This document shows, in pieces, positions 58,538-64,000 of a stretch of DNA of 64,000 nt. The notes below the pieces were generated by a model. The model worked only from the letters and a program-made list of their open reading frames with translations. It made no database searches and had not been told where the DNA came from. Source of the DNA: Serratia bockelmannii (GTDB taxonomy: Bacteria; Pseudomonadota; Gammaproteobacteria; Enterobacterales; Enterobacteriaceae); the NCBI RefSeq assembly GCF_008011855.1, contig NZ_VOUX01000007.1:62001-126000 (forward strand), read 5' to 3'. A program made the translations under genes and the position numbers. How positions within the stretch are numbered: the first letter of the stretch is position 1; each line of letters starts with the position of its first letter.

Positions 58538-58553
58538 AGTGAGTGCGATCACA
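58538..58553. promoter_or_regulatory. CRP-like site upstream of galP
   Basis: AGTGA-GTGCGA-TCACA matches the CRP consensus TGTGA-N6-TCACA at nine of ten key positions. It lies about 65-80 bases before the galP start. Confidence 0.65.
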
Positions 58554-58556
58554 TTA

Positions 58557-58572
58557 GTGAAAACGGTTACAT
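58557..58572. promoter_or_regulatory. GalR/GalS operator upstream of galP
   Basis: GTGAAAACGGTTACAT fits the gal operator GTGNAANCGNTTNCAC except for the last base. It is three bases from the CRP-like site, as in galactose-regulated promoters. Confidence 0.7.
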
Positions 58573-58779
58573 TCCATTAAAAATGGATATGCTGTTTTTC
58601 AAGGTGGATAAAGTCGCTTAATTTATGCATAACCCTATAAATTAATGCATAAAATAGGCGAAACCGACCTGATATCCGTTGCACCGATTATCAAAAGCAG
58701 TCGTATTGACACAACATAAATGTAATCGATTTCACTCAAGGTAGGCATGAAGAGGAATAGCACCAGTAACGCGCCCAAG

Positions 58780-58821
58780 AAAAACGGCAGGCCCGGCCAC
58801 GCTTGGCGGCAACGGACCTGC
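58780..58821 (-). terminator. Terminator of ybbAP
   Basis: On the minus strand GCAGG-t-CCG...CGG-g-CCTGC is followed by CG and five T residues, just after the ybbP stop. Confidence 0.6.
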
Positions 58822-58831
58822 GACAGCAAGA

Positions 58832-61264
58832 TCAGCCCTCATAACTGCGGAACAGCGCCCGGCCGCGCAGCAGGCGCACACCCAGCCAGCCGCCGCACAG
58901 CGACAGCAGCAGCGCGCTGGCCAGCGGCAGCGCCCACCACAGCACCGGCGTCGGCGTCCACGGGAAGTCAAACACCCGGCTCTGCAGCAGCCACAGCGCC
59001 GCCTCGGCGCCTACCGCCGCCGCGATGCCCGCCACCAGCCCCAGCAGGGCGAACTCGCACCACAGCGTGCGGCGCAGCAGCCGTTTGCCGGCCCCCAGCG
59101 TGCGGTACACCACCAGCTCCTGGCGGCGCTGACGCATGCCGACCTGCACCTGTGCCAGCAGCAGTAGGCCGCCGCACAGCACCACCAGCACCACCATCAC
59201 CTCCAGCGCGCGGCTGACCTGTTGCAGCACGCCGCCGACCTGTTTCAGGATCGCGCCGATGTCCAGCAGGCTGAGCGTTGGGAACTGGCGGTTGAGCTGG
59301 GTCAGCATCTGGCCGTCGCCGTCGTAGCGGAAGCTGGTGAGCCAGGTCTGCGGCTGGCCGTCCAGCGCGCCCGGCGGGAAGATAAAGTAAAAGTTCGGCT
59401 TCAGGCTTTCCCAATCCACCTGGCGCAGGCTGGTGACTTTGGCGCTGAACGCCTGGGTATCGCCGCTGAAGGTCAGCGTGTCGCCCAGCGTGATCTTCAG
59501 CCGCCCGGCGATACCTTCATCCATCGAGACTTCGCCGCTTTTCGGCGGCCAATTGCCCGCCACCAACGGATTGTGATCCGGCAGTTCGGCCAGCCAGGTC
59601 AGGTTCAGCTCACGGTTCACCGCCTCGCCGCCCGGATCGTCTTCATGCACCCGTTCGGTCGCCACCTGCTGGTTTATCTCGGTCAGGCGCACCCGGACGA
59701 TCGGGTAATAGGTTTCCGGTTTGATCTGGTGCTGCTGCAGGAAGGTTTTCACCTGCGGCACCTGCGCCTCGGTCATGTTGAGCAGGAAATAGTTCGGGCT
59801 GTCCGGCGGCAGCTGTTGCTGCCAGCGTTCGAGCAGATCGCCGCGCAGCACCAACAACAGCGCCAGCAGCATGAACGACAGCGAGAACGCCGCCAGCTGG
59901 CTGATGGTCACCCACGGCTGATGCAGCAGGCGGTTGACCGCCAGCCGCAGCGCCAGGCTCTTGAGCGTGATGCGGCGCAGCAGCAGCAGGCTGCCCCAGC
60001 CGATGCCGCCCAGCAGCAGCGCCAGTACCGCCATACCCGCCAGGATCGCCCACAGCAGCGTGCTGGCCCCCATCAGCGTCACCAACAGCGCCACCACGAT
60101 CGCCACCGTCACCGGCAGGAAGTAGCGCAGCGGCCAGACGTTGGCCACCACATCGCGGCGCAGCACCCGCAGCGGCTGGGTAGCCAGCAGTTGGCGATAC
60201 GGCCGCAACCCGACCAGCAGCGAAATCAGCACCAGCGCGCCGAGCGCCCACAGCCACGGCCAGGCGCCGGCGGCGGGCAATGCAGCCGGCAACACCGGTT
60301 TCAGCAGGCGAATCAGCAGCGCTTCGAACGCCAGCCCGATCGCCCCGCCGCACACCGCCGCCAGCGCCATTACCGCCAGCCACTGGCCGACGATCAATTT
60401 ACGCAGCGCGCCGCGCCCGGCACCAAGAGTTTTCAGCACCGCAATCAGATCGTAGCGGCTGCGGCAATAGTGGCTCATCGCCACCGCCACGGCGGCGATC
60501 GACAACAGCAGCGTCAGCAGCGCCGACAGCAGCAGGAACTGTTGGGAGCGCTGCAGCGACTTGCCGAGCGCGCTGCCGGACTCCTGTAGCCCGAACCAAC
60601 GCTGATCCGGCGTCAACTGCGGCGTCAACCGCGCTTCGTAACGCTGAATATCCGGCTCGGCGCCGGCGAACATGTAGCGGTAGGTCAGCCGGCTACCCGG
60701 CTGCACTGCGCCGGTCTTATCGACGTCCGCCAGGTTGATCATGATGCGCGGCGCGGTCTGGAACGGGTTGAAGCCGGCGTCCGGCTCCTGAATGATTTCA
60801 CCGGCGATGCGCAGCGTGGTGTCGCCCACCTCGAGCGAATCCCCCACTTTCACGTTCAGCAGCGCCAGCAAACGCGGCGCCACCAGCACGCTGCCCGGTT
60901 CGGGCTGGATGTTGGCCGGGCGCGTTTCCAGCTTGCCGTACAGCGGATAGGCCAGATCGGTGGCTTTCACGTCCGCCAGCTGCGGCCGATCGCCGGCATA
61001 GGTCATGGTGGTGAACGACAGCTGACGACTCACCTTCAGCCCCTGTTGCTGCGCGTCCAGCAGCCAGCCTTCCGGCACCGGATGCGCGCTGCGCAACACC
61101 CGATCGCCGGCGATAAAGTCACGGCTCTGCTGGCTGAGCCCTTTGTCCATGCGATCGCTGATGCTGCCCAGCGCCAGCACGCAGGCCACGGAGAGCGTCA
61201 ACGCCAACCAAACGATCAGCAGCGACGGCGAGCGCCATTCGCGCCAGAACCAGCGCCAGATCAT
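58832..61264 (-). CDS. ybbP: ABC transporter permease YbbP
   Basis: An 810-residue permease of the LolE/MacB (FtsX) superfamily, with ten-helix topology: an N-terminal helix, a periplasmic domain, then further groups near 255-480 and 685-805. It pairs with the ATPase YbbA. The job is not settled; release of amphiphiles or a role near the esterase TesA has been proposed. The ATG at 61264 follows GGGAGGAAGC and overlaps the ybbA stop by four bases. Confidence 0.92.
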   Translation of the reverse strand: MIWRWFWREWRSPSLLIVWLALTLSVACVLALGSISDRMDKGLSQQSRDFIAGDRVLRSAHPVPEGWLLDAQQQGLKVSRQLSFTTMTYAGDRPQLADVKATDLAYPLYGKLETRPANIQPEPGSVLVAPRLLALLNVKVGDSLEVGDTTLRIAGEIIQEPDAGFNPFQTAPRIMINLADVDKTGAVQPGSRLTYRYMFAGAEPDIQRYEARLTPQLTPDQRWFGLQESGSALGKSLQRSQQFLLLSALLTLLLSIAAVAVAMSHYCRSRYDLIAVLKTLGAGRGALRKLIVGQWLAVMALAAVCGGAIGLAFEALLIRLLKPVLPAALPAAGAWPWLWALGALVLISLLVGLRPYRQLLATQPLRVLRRDVVANVWPLRYFLPVTVAIVVALLVTLMGASTLLWAILAGMAVLALLLGGIGWGSLLLLRRITLKSLALRLAVNRLLHQPWVTISQLAAFSLSFMLLALLLVLRGDLLERWQQQLPPDSPNYFLLNMTEAQVPQVKTFLQQHQIKPETYYPIVRVRLTEINQQVATERVHEDDPGGEAVNRELNLTWLAELPDHNPLVAGNWPPKSGEVSMDEGIAGRLKITLGDTLTFSGDTQAFSAKVTSLRQVDWESLKPNFYFIFPPGALDGQPQTWLTSFRYDGDGQMLTQLNRQFPTLSLLDIGAILKQVGGVLQQVSRALEVMVVLVVLCGGLLLLAQVQVGMRQRRQELVVYRTLGAGKRLLRRTLWCEFALLGLVAGIAAAVGAEAALWLLQSRVFDFPWTPTPVLWWALPLASALLLSLCGGWLGVRLLRGRALFRSYEG

Positions 61265-61947
61265 GCTTCCTCCCACAGCTTGCCTTCACGCAGCCGCAGC
61301 CGCCGCTGGCAGCGCGCCGCCAGGGTTTCGTCATGGGTCACCAGGATCAGGGTAGTGTCAAAATCGCGGTTGAGGGAAAACAGCAGATCGGCGATGCGAT
61401 CGCCGGTCTGACGATCGAGGTTGCCGGTCGGTTCATCGGCGAACAGCACCCGCGGTCGGCCGCTGAAGGCGCGCGCCAGCGCCACGCGCTGCTGCTCGCC
61501 GCCGGACAGCTGCGCCGGCAGGTGATCGAGCCGTTTCCCCAGCCCCAACTGATCGAGCAGTTGCACCGCCTGCTCGCGGCTCTGTCTGTCGCTCTCGCCG
61601 CGCAACAGCGCCGGCAGCTGCACGTTCTCCAGCGCGTTCAGCGTCGGCACCAGCATGAACGACTGAAACACGAAGCCGACATTCCTGGCGCGCAGCGCGG
61701 CGCGCCCCTCTTCGTCCAGCGCGGTCAGCGACTCGCCGAGCAAGCGCACCTCGCCTTCGCTGCCGTCATCCAGCCCGGCCAAAATGCCCAGCAAGGTCGA
61801 TTTCCCCGATCCGGATTCGCCGATCAGGGCGATCGTCTGCGCGGGTTTGACAAGCAGCTCGACTCCGGTAAGGATGGTGAGCTGATGCTCACCCTGACCA
61901 ACGTGTTTACTAAGATGATGAACTTCAAGAACGTTTTCCGCTGGCAT
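61261..61947 (-). CDS. ybbA: ABC transporter ATPase YbbA
   Basis: A 228-residue ATPase of the LolD/MacB type. It has Walker [10 protein letters not shown], signature [15 protein letters not shown], Walker [13 protein letters not shown] and VTHDE. The length and N-terminus ([12 protein letters not shown]) equal E. coli YbbA. Its first 33 bases overlap head to head with the start of tesA on the other strand. Confidence 0.96.
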   Translation of the reverse strand: MPAENVLEVHHLSKHVGQGEHQLTILTGVELLVKPAQTIALIGESGSGKSTLLGILAGLDDGSEGEVRLLGESLTALDEEGRAALRARNVGFVFQSFMLVPTLNALENVQLPALLRGESDRQSREQAVQLLDQLGLGKRLDHLPAQLSGGEQQRVALARAFSGRPRVLFADEPTGNLDRQTGDRIADLLFSLNRDFDTTLILVTHDETLAARCQRRLRLREGKLWEEA

Positions 61948-62556
61948 CTTCCCTTCCTTTTGCTGTTGGGATTATTCAGTTTACGCGCTGCCGCCGCCGA
62001 TACCTTGTTGATTTTGGGCGACAGTTTAAGCGCCGGCTACCGCCTGCCGATCGAGCGGGCGTGGCCGACGCTGTTGGCCGAACAGTGGCAGAAAAAGTCG
62101 GGCGCGCCGCAGCTGGTCAACGCCAGCATCAGCGGCGACACCGCCGCGCAGGGGCTGGCGCGTCTGCCCGCGCTGCTGAAACAGCATCAGCCGCGCTGGG
62201 TGCTGATCGAGCTGGGCGCCAACGACGGCCTGCGCGGCTTCCCGGCGCAGGACGTACAGCGCGATCTCGGCCAAATCATCACGTTGGTGCAGCAAGCAGG
62301 CGCGCAGCCGCTGCTGATGCAGATCCGCATCCCGCCGAACTACGGCCGCCGCTATACTGAAGCGTTCAGCGCCGTCTACCCGGCGCTGGCCAAACAGTTC
62401 AACATTCCGCTGCTGCCGTTCTATATGGAACAGGTGGTGGTGAAGCCGGAATGGATGCAGGATGACGGATTGCATCCCAATGGGGACGCCCAGCCGTTTA
62501 TCGCCACCTGGATGGCGGAGCGCCTGGAGCCTCTAGTAAAGCATGAGTCTCACTAA
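61915..62556 (+). CDS. tesA: Multifunctional acyl-CoA thioesterase I/protease I/lysophospholipase L1 TesA
   Basis: A 213-residue periplasmic SGNH hydrolase. The signal peptide [20 protein letters not shown]...RAAA|AD is followed by the GDSLSAGY block with the nucleophile. Later blocks are GANDGLRG and DDGLHPN, which complete the triad with Asp and His. The ATG at 61915 matches the E. coli start (MMNF). The divergent genes ybbA and tesA share 33 coding bases. Confidence 0.95.
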   Translation: MMNFKNVFRWHLPFLLLLGLFSLRAAAADTLLILGDSLSAGYRLPIERAWPTLLAEQWQKKSGAPQLVNASISGDTAAQGLARLPALLKQHQPRWVLIELGANDGLRGFPAQDVQRDLGQIITLVQQAGAQPLLMQIRIPPNYGRRYTEAFSAVYPALAKQFNIPLLPFYMEQVVVKPEWMQDDGLHPNGDAQPFIATWMAERLEPLVKHESH

Positions 62557-62582
62557 ATTAGGGTCGTACACTAGGTAAAGTT

Positions 62583-63359
62583 ATGCAAAAAGCGGTATTG
62601 ATAACCGGCTGTTCCAGCGGGATAGGCTTGATTGCGGCGCAGGATCTGCGCAACCGCGGCTACCGGGTGCTGGCTGCCTGCCGCAAACCGCAGGACGTGG
62701 AAAACATGCGCCAGCTCGGGCTGGAAGGCATCGAGCTGGATCTGGACGACAGCGCCAGCGTCGAGCGCGCCGCCGCCGAGGTGATCGCGCTGACCGACGG
62801 CCGCCTGTACGGCCTGTTCAATAACGGCGGTTTCGGCGTTTACGGCCCGCTCAGCCGCATTTCGCGCAGCCAGCTGGAGCGGCAGTTCGCCACCAACCTG
62901 TTCGGCACCCACCAACTGACCCAACTGTTGTTGCCCGCGATGTTGCCGCACGGCGAAGGGCGCATTATTCAGACCAGTTCGGTGATGGGCCTGGTTTCCA
63001 GCGCCGGGCGCGGCGCCTACGCCGCCAGCAAGTTCGCGCTGGAAGCCTGGTCGGACGCGCTGCGCATGGAGCTGCACGGCAGCGGCATTCAGGTCAGCCT
63101 GATCGAACCGGGGCCGATCTCCACCCACTTTAGCCAGAACGTCAACCAGGCGCAGAGCGACAAGCCGGTGCACAATCCCGGCATCGCCAAGCGCCTGACG
63201 CTGCCGCCGGAGGCCATTCTGCCCAAATTGCGCCACGCGCTGGAAAGCCCGCGCGCCAAATTGCGCTACCCGGTGACCCTGCTGGCGCACGCGATGAGCG
63301 TGCTGCGCCGCATTTTGCCGGGCCGCTGTCTGGATTGGCTGCTGCGCAGCAACGCTTAA
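62583..63359 (+). CDS. ybbO: Short-chain dehydrogenase YbbO
   Basis: A 258-residue SDR with TGCSSGIG (9-16), the NNGG motif ([11 protein letters not shown]) and the catalytic YAASK preceded by a serine in [11 protein letters not shown]. coli YbbO reduces aldehydes with NADPH. It lies 26 bases after tesA, as in E. coli. Confidence 0.93.
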   Translation: MQKAVLITGCSSGIGLIAAQDLRNRGYRVLAACRKPQDVENMRQLGLEGIELDLDDSASVERAAAEVIALTDGRLYGLFNNGGFGVYGPLSRISRSQLERQFATNLFGTHQLTQLLLPAMLPHGEGRIIQTSSVMGLVSSAGRGAYAASKFALEAWSDALRMELHGSGIQVSLIEPGPISTHFSQNVNQAQSDKPVHNPGIAKRLTLPPEAILPKLRHALESPRAKLRYPVTLLAHAMSVLRRILPGRCLDWLLRSNA

Positions 63360-63436
63360 TTCGCCCGACGGGGTTGAAGAATGGCGGCGCGCCCCCATCT
63401 ACACCCCATGGCTCCGCACGATCAGAGAGAAAAAAG

Positions 63437-64000
63437 ATGCTAGCTCAAGCTGTTGTTGATATTAACGAAACTAACCTGCACCAGACGCTGGAACAGTCGA
63501 TGTCCATTCCGGTGCTGTTCTACTTCTGGTCCGAGCGCAGCCAACACTGCCTGCAGCTCACGCCGGTGCTGGACAAGCTGGCGGCGGAATACGCCGGTCA
63601 GTTCATTCTGGCCAAGGTGGACTGCGACGCCGAACAGATGATCGCCTCGCAATTCGGGCTGCGTTCGATTCCGACGGTCTACCTGTTCAAAGACGGCCAG
63701 CCGGTCGACGGCTTCCAGGGCCCGCAGCCGGAAGAAGCGATCCGCGACTTGCTGCAGCGTTTCCTGCCGAAGGAAGAAGATCTGAAACTGGCGCAGGCGC
63801 AAGAATTGCTGGCCGCCGGCAACGCCGCCGAAGCGCTGCCGCTGCTGAAAGACGCCTGGCAGAGCAGCCAGCAGCGCAGCGACATCGGCCTGACGCTGGC
63901 CGAAACCCAGATCGCCCTCAGCCGCAGCGAAGACGCTGAAGCGGTGCTGGCGACCATCCCGCTGCAGGATCGCGATACCCGCTATCAGGGCCTGGTGGCG
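63437..64000 (+). CDS. cnoX: Co-chaperone/chaperedoxin CnoX (YbbN), 3'-truncated
   Basis: The first 188 residues of a thioredoxin-like chaperone with TPR repeats; the stop lies beyond the window. The redox site is S-Q-H-C ([10 protein letters not shown]) rather than CxxC, as in E. coli CnoX. The thioredoxin domain (about 1-110, with [11 protein letters not shown]) leads into TPR-like helices ([22 protein letters not shown]). It hands substrates to GroEL and DnaK. The start follows AGAGAGAAAAA. Confidence 0.93.
   Translation, partial: MLAQAVVDINETNLHQTLEQSMSIPVLFYFWSERSQHCLQLTPVLDKLAAEYAGQFILAKVDCDAEQMIASQFGLRSIPTVYLFKDGQPVDGFQGPQPEEAIRDLLQRFLPKEEDLKLAQAQELLAAGNAAEALPLLKDAWQSSQQRSDIGLTLAETQIALSRSEDAEAVLATIPLQDRDTRYQGLVA

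Larger units (their letters stand above)
58475..58779. other. galP regulatory region
   Basis: About 300 bases with no ORF I trust. It contains the CRP and gal-operator sites listed separately. The remainder up to the ybbP terminator is AT-rich (TTTATGCATAA, near 58620-58650). Confidence 0.5.

Noticed and set aside
58427-58621. Plus-strand frame of 64 codons before and across the galP promoter
   Set aside because: It overlaps the galP start, CRP site and operator, has no ribosome site and no recognisable sequence.

Overview
This 64 kb window is chromosomal DNA from an enterobacterium of the genus Serratia, most likely S. marcescens or a close relative. The evidence is high GC with G/C-ending codons, gene order that follows the E. 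coli nagD-asnB-tRNA-ubiF-miaB-ybeZYX-lnt-gltIJKL-leuS-lptE-holA-nadD-mrdAB-dacA-lipBA block almost gene for gene, and an intact gene for the Serratia chitinase ChiC between nagD and asnB. I see no phage, insertion sequence, CRISPR array or rRNA.

Layout. 1-4.9 kb: the end of nagD, chiC, asnB, and a six-gene Met-Leu-Gln-Gln-Met-Gln tRNA operon behind a stringent-type promoter. 4.9-12.4 kb: ubiF (minus strand), miaB, a yjdM-type zinc ribbon, and ybeZ-ybeY-corC-lnt. 12.4-18.5 kb: a sigma-54-type promoter with NtrC-like sites, the glutamate/aspartate transporter gltIJKL, rihA, azoR and ybeL. 18.6-32.3 kb: leuS-lptE-holA-nadD, rsfS-rlmH-mrdA-mrdB-rlpA, dacA, ybeD and lipB-lipA. These cover aminoacylation, LPS assembly, replication, NAD synthesis, ribosome maturation, the rod-shape machinery and lipoylation. 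32.4-37.3 kb: tatE, a MASE2-GGDEF diguanylate cyclase, a GNAT gene, a fluoride riboswitch with crcB, a 31-codon membrane peptide behind a PmrA box (PmrR-like), a TetR/Bcr-type efflux pair and cspE.

37.6-43.5 kb is the most distinctive accessory block. It holds an M20 amidohydrolase, an FMN monooxygenase, an amino-acid ABC transporter and a GNAT acetyltransferase. This is the full set of activities encoded by the Bacillus yxeKLMNOP genes for salvage of S-(2-succino)cysteine. 43.6-50.4 kb holds a VOC protein, a cold-shock-domain protein, a YnfU-like zinc ribbon, a MASE1-type diguanylate cyclase, two possible minus-strand small RNAs, a WrbA-like flavoprotein, a GT39-type glycosyltransferase, a gamma-glutamylcyclotransferase-fold protein and tRNA-Arg(TCT). 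50.4-64 kb: two coupled unknown ORFs, folD-ybcJ, cysS, ppiB-lpxH, purEK with a PurR box, galP with gal operator and CRP sites, ybbP-ybbA head to head with tesA, an SDR gene and the start of cnoX (ybbN).

Most of the window is conserved housekeeping sequence. The most interesting points are regulatory or small: the PmrR-like peptide, the fluoride riboswitch, the sigma-54/NtrC arrangement before gltI, the hairpin between gltI and gltJ, the thioether-salvage-like operon and the paired terminators at 46.8-46.9 kb. Family and pathway assignments come from recognised motifs and remembered homologues; no database search was run.
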